Shown one piece after another: positions 13,637 through 20,574 of a stretch of DNA of 20,962 bases. Positions within the stretch are counted from its first letter, which is position 1, and each line of letters opens with the position of its first letter. The translations under genes were made by a program, and so were the position numbers. Source of the DNA: GCA-002790615 sp964438025. GTDB taxonomy: Bacteria > Patescibacteriota > Minisyncoccia > Moranbacterales > UBA2206. The notes below the pieces were generated by a model. That model was not told the DNA's origin, searched no databases, and saw only the letters and a program-made list of their open reading frames with translations. The DNA lies in contig CAYTIK010000019.1 of the NCBI GenBank assembly GCA_964438025.1, positions 1 through 20,962 of the forward strand, given 5' to 3'.

Positions 13637-15418
13637 ATGGAGATTAGAAACATTGCAATTATAGCTCACGTTGACCACGGCAAAACGACCTTGACAGATG
13701 CCATTATGCAGCAGACCGGCATGGTGAGCGAAGGCGGAGCTAGTATGGATTCCAATACTTTGGAAAAGGAGCGTGGGATTACGATTTATTCCAAAAACGC
13801 TTCGGTTTTTTATCGTGGCACGAAAATTAATATTGTCGATACGCCGGGACACGCCGATTTCGGCAGCGAAGTGGAGCGAGTCTTGCGTTCCATTGATAGC
13901 GTATTATTAGTCGTGGACGCGCAAGAAGGCCCGATGCCGCAAACACGTTTTGTCTTAAAAAAATCTCTGGAGCTGGGCCTTAAACCAATTGTCGTGATTA
14001 ATAAAATTGATAAGCCGGCGGCCGATCCGGATTTGGCGCAGGAACAAGTTTTTGAACTTTTTTTAGATTTGGGCGCCACTGATGAACAATTGGATTTTAC
14101 GGTGGTTTATGCCAATGGCAAACAGGGTATTGCCAAACTGCATTTAGCGGATGAATCCACGGACTTATCTCCTTTGCTCGATACTATTCTCTTGAAAATT
14201 CCTAAGGCTTTGGCAGATACTAAAGCGCCTTTACGTTTTCAACCTTTCAATTTGGGTTATGATAATTTTTTGGGACGCTTGGCGGTGGGGAGAATTTACG
14301 AAGGCACGCTGAAAGCGGGAGTCAATTTAGTCTTGAAAAAAACTAATGGCGAAGTCAAAACCGGTAAAGCCACGAAAATTTTTACTTTCAAAGGTTTGGA
14401 TCGGGAAGAAGTGGCGGAAGCGCAAGCCGGCGATATTGTCATGGTGGCGGGTTTTCCGGACATCGATATTGGGGAAACTTTGTGTGAAAAGAGCGAACAA
14501 GAAGCCTTGCCGGCCATTAATGTGGATGAGCCGACTATTTCTTTGAATTTTATGGTAAATAATTCGCCTTTTGCCGGACGCGAAGGCAAGTTCGTGACCA
14601 ATAAGCAAATTCGGGAAAGATTAGCCAAAGAATTGGAAGTGAACGTGGGACTCAAAATTGATTTTTTGAACGAAGCTTATAAAGTTTACGGCCGAGGAGA
14701 ATTGCATATCGCCATCTTGCTCGAAAATATGCGGCGCGAAGGTTTTGAAGTCCAGGTTTCCCAGCCGCAAGTTATCATTAAAGAAAAAGAAGGGAAAAAA
14801 TTAGAGCCGTTCGAAGAAGCGACCATTGATGTGCCGCAAGCTTATTCCGGCGTAGTGATGGAAAAAATTGGCCGCCGAAAAGGCATTATGCAGGACATGA
14901 AAAATAGCGGCGACCAAGTCCGTATGATTTTTGCTATTCCCACCCGCGGACTCTTGGGTTATCGCAGTGAATTTATTATCGACACGCGCGGGGAAGGTAT
15001 TTTATGCTCCCGCTTCGTGGGTTACAAAGATTATACCGGTGAAATCAGCAAGCGTGATGTCGGTTCGATGATTTCGATGGCGACTGGCAAAGCTTTGGGC
15101 TTTTCTTTATGGAATTTGCAAGACCGCGGCGCTTTATATATTGGGCCGGGCACGGAAGTTTATGAGGGGATGGTGATTGGCGATTCGGCCAAAGGCGAAG
15201 ATATGAGCGTTAATCCGATTAAGGGGAAGCAGCTAAGTAATATGCGCGCTTCCGGTAGTGATGAAGCGATTCAACTTACTCCAGCCGCGACACTAACGAT
15301 TGAAAAAGGCTTGGAAGTCATGGCGGAAGATGAATTTTTGGAGATTACGCCTTTAAGCGTGCGACTCCGCAAACAATTTTTGACGGATATTGAAAGAAGA
15401 AGAGCGAATCGGAAGTAA
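13637..15418 (+). CDS. typA: Ribosome-associated GTPase TypA/BipA
   Basis: Translational GTPase that binds the ribosome like EF-G and helps ribosome assembly and growth under stress. 593 residues, normal length. G1 AHVDHGKTT (10-18), G2 RGITI, G3 DTPGHADF, G4 NKID (~129). Then the EF-Tu-like domain 2, domains III and V (GRGELHIAILLENMRREGFE, PTRGLLGYRSEF) and the BipA-specific C-terminal domain ending RLRKQFLTDIERRRANRK. No SD. The last 18 codons occur again, with identical protein sequence but several synonymous changes, at 16387-16443 beyond the toxin-antitoxin pair. Confidence 0.97.
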   Translation: MEIRNIAIIAHVDHGKTTLTDAIMQQTGMVSEGGASMDSNTLEKERGITIYSKNASVFYRGTKINIVDTPGHADFGSEVERVLRSIDSVLLVVDAQEGPMPQTRFVLKKSLELGLKPIVVINKIDKPAADPDLAQEQVFELFLDLGATDEQLDFTVVYANGKQGIAKLHLADESTDLSPLLDTILLKIPKALADTKAPLRFQPFNLGYDNFLGRLAVGRIYEGTLKAGVNLVLKKTNGEVKTGKATKIFTFKGLDREEVAEAQAGDIVMVAGFPDIDIGETLCEKSEQEALPAINVDEPTISLNFMVNNSPFAGREGKFVTNKQIRERLAKELEVNVGLKIDFLNEAYKVYGRGELHIAILLENMRREGFEVQVSQPQVIIKEKEGKKLEPFEEATIDVPQAYSGVVMEKIGRRKGIMQDMKNSGDQVRMIFAIPTRGLLGYRSEFIIDTRGEGILCSRFVGYKDYTGEISKRDVGSMISMATGKALGFSLWNLQDRGALYIGPGTEVYEGMVIGDSAKGEDMSVNPIKGKQLSNMRASGSDEAIQLTPAATLTIEKGLEVMAEDEFLEITPLSVRLRKQFLTDIERRRANRK

Positions 15419-15427
15419 AAAAACGCG

Positions 15428-15456
15428 TTGTTTTTGACCGGGAAATGTGGTAAAAT
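15428..15456 (+). promoter_or_regulatory. Promoter of the AbiEii-type pair
   Basis: TTGTTT (15428-15433), 17-nt spacer ending TGTGG, TAAAAT (15451-15456). The expected start falls on or next to the ATG at 15463, so the mRNA would be leaderless. Confidence 0.65.
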
Positions 15457-15462
15457 CAGAAT

Positions 15463-15774
15463 ATGGACATCCATCAATTTATTAAAAAAAGGCCTTATTT
15501 AGTGTGGTATGTGAAGGATTTGGGTAAACTTTCCGATGAATCAATCGTAGAGCATGTTTTAAATTATGGCGATTGGGATGATGTGCAGAAAATGATAAAA
15601 ATTTTGGGCATAAAAAAGACGGCCAAAATATTCCGTGAAAAATCCAAAAAATCGAAAATGGGCAGGACAAATTACCGGCCGGAAATTATAAATTACTTTT
15701 CGTTATATTTTAATAAATATGCATGCGAAAAGCGTACTACAAAAACGCCCATGCGAATAAATTATGCATCATAA
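15463..15774 (+). CDS. Putative antitoxin partner of the AbiEii-like toxin
   Basis: 103 residues. The N-terminal half, FIKKRPYLVWYVKDLGKLS...VEHVLNYGDWDDVQKMI, followed by LGIKKTAKIF, is a helical unit that I associate with genes placed directly before AbiEii-like nucleotidyltransferases. The C-terminus is basic with NYRPEIINYFSLYF. It overlaps the next gene by 11 nt, typical of a toxin-antitoxin pair with the antitoxin first. The mRNA is apparently leaderless. The antitoxin role rests on position and pairing. I see no classical AbiEi winged helix. Confidence 0.7.
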   Translation: MDIHQFIKKRPYLVWYVKDLGKLSDESIVEHVLNYGDWDDVQKMIKILGIKKTAKIFREKSKKSKMGRTNYRPEIINYFSLYFNKYACEKRTTKTPMRINYAS

Positions 15775-16378
15775 AGAAATTTTAACTCCCGAGCAGATGG
15801 AATTGCTTCCACTAATTGCGGATTTTTCCAGGAAGTTTGGTTTGGTGGGCGGAACGGCAGTGGCTTTGCAAATCGGCCATCGCAGGTCTTTAGATTTTGA
15901 TCTTTTTGCGGAAATGGAATTTAAAAATCAAAGCATTCTGAATAAAATATTAAAAACTTTTAAAATAGACAAAATTGTTGTTAACAAACTGGACGAGCTG
16001 ACATTTATTATTCGTGGCGTAAAGTTCACTTTTTTTCACTATCATTATAAAATTGAATATGCGGAAAAATTAAAAGGCGCGATTAAAATGCCTAATCTTT
16101 TGACGCTGGCAGCCATGAAAGCTTTTGCTTTGGGGCAAAGATCCAAATGGAAGGATTATGTGGATCTGTATTTTATTATCAAAAATCATCATAGTGTCAA
16201 GGAAATTGCCAAGCAGGGAAAAAAGTTTTTTGGCCGGATGTTCAATGAAAAATTATTCAAGACGCAGCTAGCCTATTTTGACGATATCAACTACAGCGAA
16301 AAAGTGGAATTTATGCCGGGATTCGAGGTAAGCGATAAAATAATAAAAAAAGCCTTAATCGATTTCAGTTTAGAATGA
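15764..16378 (+). CDS. AbiEii/AbiGii-like nucleotidyltransferase toxin
   Basis: 204 residues. The nucleotidyltransferase core is visible as GLVGGTAVALQIGHR (residues 26-40) followed by SLDFDLF with the metal-binding Asp pair D44 and D46. A later segment, LLTLAAMKAFALGQRSKWKDYVDLYFII, has the Lys and Asp typical of the family. AbiEii toxins transfer nucleotides to tRNA or other targets and halt growth during phage infection, with the upstream protein as antidote. This copy is shorter than many AbiEii proteins. It overlaps its partner by 11 nt. Only 8 nt separate its stop from the duplicated typA tail. Confidence 0.85.
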   Translation: MHHKEILTPEQMELLPLIADFSRKFGLVGGTAVALQIGHRRSLDFDLFAEMEFKNQSILNKILKTFKIDKIVVNKLDELTFIIRGVKFTFFHYHYKIEYAEKLKGAIKMPNLLTLAAMKAFALGQRSKWKDYVDLYFIIKNHHSVKEIAKQGKKFFGRMFNEKLFKTQLAYFDDINYSEKVEFMPGFEVSDKIIKKALIDFSLE

Positions 16379-16386
16379 TTTTTAAC

Positions 16387-16443
16387 AGGTTGCGCAAGCA
16401 ATTTTTGACGGATATTGAGAGAAGAAGAGCTAATCGGAAATAA
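16387..16443 (+). pseudogene. Second copy of the typA 3' end (18 codons plus stop)
   Basis: Translates to RLRKQFLTDIERRRANRK and stop, identical to the TypA C-terminus encoded at 15362-15418. Six of the 18 codons differ, all silently. It is not fused to an ORF. It marks the right edge of a 1,025-bp segment (15419-16443) carrying the toxin-antitoxin pair, like the gene-end remnant left by an element that inserts at the 3' end of a gene. Confidence 0.9.
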
Positions 16444-16488
16444 AAGCAAAAATAATTTTAAGATATTAATTAATTTATCCAAAACACG

Positions 16489-16524
16489 ACATTCTCATGT
16501 TCTTGAGAATATGAGAATGTTTTT
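16489..16524 (+). terminator. Terminator after the typA/AbiEii segment
   Basis: ACATTCTCAT (16489-16498) and ATGAGAATGT (16511-16520) are a perfect 10-bp pair, followed by TTTT. Confidence 0.85.
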
Positions 16525-16593
16525 AGCAAGTATTAAAATACGTATTTAAAGACCTCATGATGGCATCCGCTTTATTTAAGGCATTACATTCTC

Positions 16594-16624
16594 TTGACTT
16601 TTAACCATTATCTATGTTAGGAAT
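16594..16624 (+). promoter_or_regulatory. Promoter of the 16684 gene, same design as the RT operon promoter
   Basis: TTGACT (16594-16599), 18-nt spacer ending TATGT, TAGGAAT (16618-16624). The RT operon promoter has TTGACA, 18 nt ending TATGC, and TAGGAAT. The -10 differs from TATAAT in the same way in both. Confidence 0.6.
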
Positions 16625-16683
16625 TAATTAACTTTTTGAAGAGATTAGTTCTTTTTATTAACAATAAAACAGAGGAGGGTAAA

Positions 16684-17088
16684 ATGGAGAATTTAAGGAC
16701 ATTGGAAGTTTTACGATCTTTACCGGATGAGACCAAGAGAATCATTATCACCGAGATGATAACCAAAGGGATTATGAGGAATGGTGCCAATTTGACCAAA
16801 GAAGACCTGGAAAAAGGCCTAAACGAATTCAAGGACAGGCTCAACGATTTACTTGTTGCGCTTTTGAAAACGCCCTTTACCGCCGACTATGAGTTCCAAT
16901 ACGGCGTAAGAATGGGAGTTCTCATAGAACATCTCGGAGAAGATATTGTGGTCAACGATGAAGTATGGGGTCTCTTGTTTACCCGACCAACCAGCCATGA
17001 CCAAGCAACATTGCTCGCACTGGCCTTGCTCTCCAATAAAGACAAGGTAATCCAAAGAGTGCGCGAAGCGAGTACTAACGCCGGGTAA
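16684..17088 (+). CDS. 134-residue hypothetical protein beside the RT operon
   Basis: Start ATG at 16684 chosen because GAGGAGGG lies 7 nt before it; an in-frame ATG at 16636 has no SD. Soluble and helical. The N-terminal part (LEVLRSLPDETKRIIITEMITKG) and middle (DLEKGLNEFKDRLNDLLVALL) look like a helical bundle; the C-terminal part is less charged (VWGLLFTRPTSHDQATLLALALLS). No catalytic motif seen and family not recognised. Shares promoter architecture and SD strength with the RT-DnaB operon, so it may be co-expressed with it. Terminator at 17115. Confidence 0.75.
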   Translation: MENLRTLEVLRSLPDETKRIIITEMITKGIMRNGANLTKEDLEKGLNEFKDRLNDLLVALLKTPFTADYEFQYGVRMGVLIEHLGEDIVVNDEVWGLLFTRPTSHDQATLLALALLSNKDKVIQRVREASTNAG

Positions 17089-17114
17089 AAAAAGCATCTC
17101 TACCAATCGGACCA

Positions 17115-17150
17115 AAAATCCTGGCGCATTAATGTGTCAGGATTTTCTTA
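17115..17150 (+). terminator. Terminator of the 16684 gene
   Basis: AATCCTG (17117-17123) pairs with CAGGATT (17138-17144), and inside CGCAT pairs with ATGTG. TTTTCTTATTTT follows. Confidence 0.8.
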
Positions 17151-17162
17151 TTTTAGAAATTA

Positions 17163-17198
17163 TAAAAGGGCAAAGTTTACGGACTCTGCCCTCTTTTT
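17163..17198. terminator. Terminator, probably bidirectional, between converging genes
   Basis: AGGGCA (17167-17172) and TGCCCT (17187-17192), with AGT/ACT inside. T-rich tails follow on both strands (CTTTTT on plus, TTTTA on minus). It serves the minus-strand 17540 gene and backs up the plus-strand one. Confidence 0.7.
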
Positions 17199-17228
17199 GT
17201 AATGGTTCTTTGGTTTGTCGCATTTGAA

Positions 17229-17540
17229 TTAATGCCACTGGATTTTTTTGCCATCCTTTCTCTTGAGCCCAACACGAGCTGCCGCCTTGGCTTCTTCGAG
17301 ATTGTTCCATTTATCGCTGTCTCTCTTGACATCAGCCAAATTATAAACTATGGCTCGATTGACAGCACTAATGTTTTCAACTTCAGAGAAATTTACTGTT
17401 GGTTCAATAATAGCCTCATCAAAGAAAATCATGACACATTCCGGGAATATTACGGCCGCAATTTCGGGAGCCAAAGATATTCCCACGCCATCAATTTCCG
17501 GATAATGATTTAAATCTTGAAACAATTCCCGATGGGTCAT
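17229..17540 (-). CDS. 103-residue hypothetical protein
   Basis: Start at 17540 with GGGAGGT 6 nt upstream, a strong SD. Acidic and mixed alpha/beta by eye: MTHRELFQDL, VGISLAPEIAAVIFPECVMIFFDEA in the first half, then NFSEVENISAVNRAIVYNLADVKRDS and a basic tail with KRKDGKKIQWH. No signal peptide or membrane helix. It is not part of the RT-DnaB transcript, since a terminator (17717-17756) and its own promoter (17600-17628) lie between them. Family not recognised. Confidence 0.7.
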   Translation of the reverse strand: MTHRELFQDLNHYPEIDGVGISLAPEIAAVIFPECVMIFFDEAIIEPTVNFSEVENISAVNRAIVYNLADVKRDSDKWNNLEEAKAAARVGLKRKDGKKIQWH

Positions 17541-17599
17541 TTTTTACCTCCCTTGAGTTGAATTTTAGTTGCTTTTTTCTGATAAAGTACTGACATGAA

Positions 17600-17628
17600 A
17601 ATATACATTACAGATAAAATAAAGTCAA
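17600..17628 (-). promoter_or_regulatory. Promoter of the 17540 gene
   Basis: On the minus strand TTGACT (17628-17623), 17-nt spacer, TATATT (17605-17600). The leader is about 53 nt. Confidence 0.7.
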
Positions 17629-17655
17629 CTCCATAAATCTATAACTCTTATATTT

Positions 17656-17721
17656 TGATGTAAAATTTGGCATATGCGGTATTTTACATCAGTATTGAAT
17701 ATGTAAAAGTATCCTGTAAAA
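17656..17721. repeat. Inverted repeat TGATGTAAAAT and TGTAAAA motif cluster
   Basis: TGATGTAAAAT (17656-17666) and ATTTTACATCA (17681-17691) are perfect 11-nt inverted arms, 28 bp upstream of the 17540 promoter. Two further TGTAAAA copies stand at 17702 and 17715. It could be an operator or activator site for the 17540 gene. It also lies just past the RT operon terminator. Confidence 0.5.
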
Positions 17722-17756
17722 ATAAAATAACCCCCATCTCCTTTGAAGACGGGGGT
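17717..17756 (-). terminator. Terminator of the RT-DnaB operon
   Basis: On the minus strand ACCCCC pairs with GGGGGT (17751-17756 with 17730-17735), then a T-rich tail TTATTTTATTTTT. Confidence 0.8.
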
Positions 17757-17784
17757 CGTTTGTTTCTTGTTGCTTTATTTCTTG

Positions 17785-19119
17785 TTATTCTCTGACTTCT
17801 CTCCAGGAAAAGCACGTTGTGGAAAAGTCAAGCGGTATAGAAGCGATGGTTCCTCCTTTCATTACCATTAATTCCGCTCGTTCCCATTCCGGGGGATCCT
17901 GCAATTTTTCATAATACTTGGGTCTGAAGGGAAATAAAACCACGTCTGTGATTCCTTCGATTTTGTCAGAGCCTTGCAGATGTGAAAGTAGCGGCCGCTT
18001 TTCTTCTTGTTCTTCGGCCTTACGGTTGATCTGCGAAGAAAGTACGATAGGAATTTTGGCCTTCATGCCAAAGGATTTCAGCGCCTGGGTGATAATATCC
18101 AATTCTTCCAGGCGAAGGTTTTTTTCATCTCTTCGGTATTTTTCTCCCGGCCAGATGAGTTGCTGGAGATTTTCAATTGAAACCAAACCGATATCTCCTT
18201 TATGCTTGTCTATGAATCTGCTTGTTCTGGATATCAGATCAACAGTGTTAATCCTCGTATCGGTACAATGAAATTCAATAGGAGCCGCATCGATTCTTTT
18301 GTGGGCTGCCATTAGAGCCAGCTTATGTGCTTCTTCTTTGACCCTTTTTGCTCGAATGAGATTGAAGGGCACTTCAGATTCTGCTGAAAGTAAACGAGTA
18401 TAAACCATCTCCAGCATAACTTGCGCTCCGGCAAAAAAAGATGGCCGACCTTCCGCAATAGCCGTGTGTCTTAAAAGACTAAGTTGCAGAGCCGTTTTTC
18501 CCATGCCGCCGCGAGCAGCGACAACAAATAATTGTTTGTTGAATATGCCAACGATGAGATTATTGAGAGCTTCCCAGGGTGTTGGGCGACAAGAAGAAAA
18601 GAATTCATCCAGACGCTCCGGAGTCATAACTGATTTTTGGCCAGATTCGTCTTCTCCCGCCAAGCGATTTGTCAGTTCGGCTTCCCATATTTTAATACTG
18701 CCCAGAATCTCATCCATCGGCACGTTGCCGGCGTAAGCCATTGTCATAAACTCCGTGCACCCGTTAATTACCTGAAGCAAGAGTGCCTTTTGTTTTATAA
18801 TTTTCGCGTAATATTTAACATTGGCTGCCGAAGCGGTGTTGTCTACGAGGCTGGCGAGATAAGCCATTCCTCCGATTTTTTCTAACTGATTCGCTGTTTT
18901 TAACTTTTCGCTCAGCGTAACCAAATCTACCAATCCACCTGTATTGAATATTTCCAAGATGGCGGCAAAAATTTTCCGATGAGCTTCCCCGTAGAAAGCA
19001 TCTGTTGAAATAATCGACTGTATTTCAGGGATGCAAGCATTGTCCATCAGGGTTGAGCCCAAAACTGCCTGTTCCGCCTCACGATTTTGAGGAGGAATTT
19101 TTTCTGAAAAATTTGTCAT
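17785..19119 (-). CDS. DnaB-family helicase/ATPase, second gene of the RT operon, altered motor residues
   Basis: 444 residues with the full DnaB layout. The N-terminal domain (residues 8-120; PPQNREAEQAVLGSTLMDN, FYGEAHRKIFAAI, VDLVTLSEKLK, YYAKIIKQKALL), a linker, and a RecA-type domain (~180-440) with Walker A ARGGMGKTA (202-210). Compared with the replicative DnaB pattern, three positions differ: the SLEM glutamate aligns with Gln (AGAQVM, Q233), the IDYLQL Walker B Asp aligns with Glu (SIENLQQL, E316), and the DLRESG Arg aligns with Gln (HLQGSD, Q382). Lys208 and the SQI motif remain. Its ATG overlaps the RT stop by 4 nt (ATGA), and its SD GAGGAGG lies inside the RT gene. It may be the retron-like system's effector or a specialised loader. 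Hydrolysis may be weak. The residue alignment was done by eye. Confidence 0.88.
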   Translation of the reverse strand: MTNFSEKIPPQNREAEQAVLGSTLMDNACIPEIQSIISTDAFYGEAHRKIFAAILEIFNTGGLVDLVTLSEKLKTANQLEKIGGMAYLASLVDNTASAANVKYYAKIIKQKALLLQVINGCTEFMTMAYAGNVPMDEILGSIKIWEAELTNRLAGEDESGQKSVMTPERLDEFFSSCRPTPWEALNNLIVGIFNKQLFVVAARGGMGKTALQLSLLRHTAIAEGRPSFFAGAQVMLEMVYTRLLSAESEVPFNLIRAKRVKEEAHKLALMAAHKRIDAAPIEFHCTDTRINTVDLISRTSRFIDKHKGDIGLVSIENLQQLIWPGEKYRRDEKNLRLEELDIITQALKSFGMKAKIPIVLSSQINRKAEEQEEKRPLLSHLQGSDKIEGITDVVLFPFRPKYYEKLQDPPEWERAELMVMKGGTIASIPLDFSTTCFSWREVRE

Positions 19120-20153
19120 TGCGACCTCCTCTCTGCTTTATATTGTTGGTAGAGTTTTAAGATACTGCCCGGCCAATTAGCTTCTTCGCCGTAAATATGG
19201 CGGACGTATCCGATCAGGCCGGCAACTTTTTCATCCGAATACGCACCATAGACTCTGGCGGCGTAAAGTATTCTCCGGATCCGATCTTTAGTTTGTCGTT
19301 TGATGTGGATTTTTCCGTCCACGATAGTCAAGCCCAAAATGTGTGGGATGGTTTTGCCGAGATTATCCCGCGTCTTGCGCTCTTTGATCTGTAAGCCGTA
19401 TTTCGCTGGTACTGCCAGCAATTCGGCTTTGGCTTCCAGTGAAATATTTTGGCTTCCAAAATTGAAATCATCGCCATAGACGTTCCAAATAATTCCGTGA
19501 CGCTGACAAATTTCCTGGATTTCATCGCACATTGGTCGATAAACTAAATTCAACCAATTTGGACTGCAGGATGATCCTTGTGGCAGACGACGCTGGTCAT
19601 TGTAATCATAGGTGACAAGCCAGGCTAAAACATCCAGAACGGCTTCTCTGATGTGTAATCGTTCCAAAGCGGCCGCTATCATTTCAAAAGTGATGCTGGG
19701 AAAAGCATCGCTAATGTCAAAACCAACAAAATGGCGTTGACCCATCAGCATCTCCGTTGCTTTTTTGGGATTCTTACCTTTTATAAATCCAAAAACATTG
19801 GGATGCGCCATGTTCAAACTTTCCAGCCATTCTTTTATCCCTAGAAAAACTTTCTGGACGTAAGGATGCGGCGCCAAGATCTGACGTTCCTTGTCTTTCT
19901 TTTTTTGGATAAACATCCTGAATCCATGACGAAAAATCCGATTGACTTCCTTTCCTTTTTCCAGGATTTTAACTTCCAATTTCGGATTCTTGATGATTTC
20001 CAAAGCTTGGCGTAAATGTTTTTTTGGCACTTCTGATACTCCTGGCACTTTAAGCAATTCTGATAGGGTGCCCAAAGTCCAGCCTATTCTGACTGTAAAT
20101 GAAACATCAGCCAGAGATGCGCGCAGAGATTTTATTGTATAAACCTTGGGCAT
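19116..20153 (-). CDS. Retron-like reverse transcriptase
   Basis: 345 residues, RT domain only. The body follows the retron-type order: HPNVFGFIKGKNPKKA (117-132), the first catalytic Asp in FDISDAFPSI (145-154), LPQGSSCSPNWLNLVY (190-205), the catalytic YGDD (226-229), ERKTRDNLGK (258-267) and HILGLTIVDGKIHIKR (271-286). The QG-SP motif excludes diversity-generating RTs, which have GNxTSQ-type motifs. It departs from textbook retron RTs at two places: no NAxxH after GF-KG, and LG instead of the VTG tripeptide. No maturase or endonuclease domain follows, so it is not a group II intron RT. The SD AAGGAGGTG is nearly perfect, 7 nt before the ATG. The gene follows the a2-like repeat by about 60 nt and overlaps the DnaB-like gene by 4 nt. 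Confidence 0.9.
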   Translation of the reverse strand: MPKVYTIKSLRASLADVSFTVRIGWTLGTLSELLKVPGVSEVPKKHLRQALEIIKNPKLEVKILEKGKEVNRIFRHGFRMFIQKKKDKERQILAPHPYVQKVFLGIKEWLESLNMAHPNVFGFIKGKNPKKATEMLMGQRHFVGFDISDAFPSITFEMIAAALERLHIREAVLDVLAWLVTYDYNDQRRLPQGSSCSPNWLNLVYRPMCDEIQEICQRHGIIWNVYGDDFNFGSQNISLEAKAELLAVPAKYGLQIKERKTRDNLGKTIPHILGLTIVDGKIHIKRQTKDRIRRILYAARVYGAYSDEKVAGLIGYVRHIYGEEANWPGSILKLYQQYKAERRSQ

Positions 20154-20215
20154 CCTTTTTCACCTCCTTTTCTGAATGGTATGTTTTACGTTATACGTTA
20201 ATTGTCAAAGAAAAA

Positions 20216-20568
20216 CGCGGGCTAAATTGAGTGTTATCGCGGAAGGTGGTTTGACCGCTCGTTTCGATACGCTGCGTAGCGCTACCGGAGCGAGTCCGAT
20301 GCGGCGGCGAGTGAGCCAGGGATTTCCTGGTCCGCTCGTCGGCCACGGGAACATACCCCCATACCGTCTGGGTCTGGGGGAACCCCAGTCCTTCCTCGTC
20401 TGTCATCGTCTCTGGCAGCTAAGTTTGAAAGTTGCAGAGATTCCTCGTTCCCATTTTCTCCGCCGTCTGAGTCAGAAAGCGGTTTGTTAGGCTTATTCCA
20501 AAAATCTTGGAACAAATTACCGGGAGAGTAATTTTTAGGCCTTTTGTAATCCCAATCTGTGCCCGCGC
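20216..20568 (-). ncRNA. Retron-like msr-msd candidate RNA upstream of the RT
   Basis: Bounded by CGCGGGC (minus strand, 20567-20561) and GCCCGCG (20222-20216), an a1/a2-like pair that could close the whole RNA; ATTG/CAAT extends it after an internal loop. The promoter places the 5' end within one or two bases of a1. After a1 comes an msr-like junction: AGGC (20542-20539) pairs with GCCT (20492-20489) around two hairpins, GTAATTT/AAATTAC (7 bp) and TTCCAA/TTGGAA. The rest is GC-rich with nested hairpins: CTGGGG/CCCCAG (20374-20388), CCAGG/CCTGG inside a longer CGxCGAG arm pair (20304-20340), and a GACCGCTC/GAGCG-GTC structure (20253-20297). At about 350 nt it is longer than most known retron RNAs. 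Short open frames across it look like noise. A T-run (TTTTTC) directly follows a2. Confidence 0.65.
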
Positions 20569-20574
20569 TCTTCT

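Noticed and set aside
17202..17513. Plus-strand ORF opposite the 17540 gene
   Set aside because: It has no SD or promoter, and the minus-strand gene has both.
19116..20153. Diversity-generating retroelement
   Set aside because: The RT has QGSSCSP rather than the DGR GNxTSQ-type motif, and I see no template/variable repeat pair with A-specific differences.
19116..20153. Group II intron RT
   Set aside because: No maturase X or endonuclease domain follows the RT core, and no domain V sequence was seen nearby.
20191..20515. Open frames on both strands across the structured region upstream of the RT
   Set aside because: Their products are Arg/Pro/Ser-rich noise, starts lack SD sites although neighbouring genes have them, and the frames cross palindromes. 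RNA structure explains the region better.
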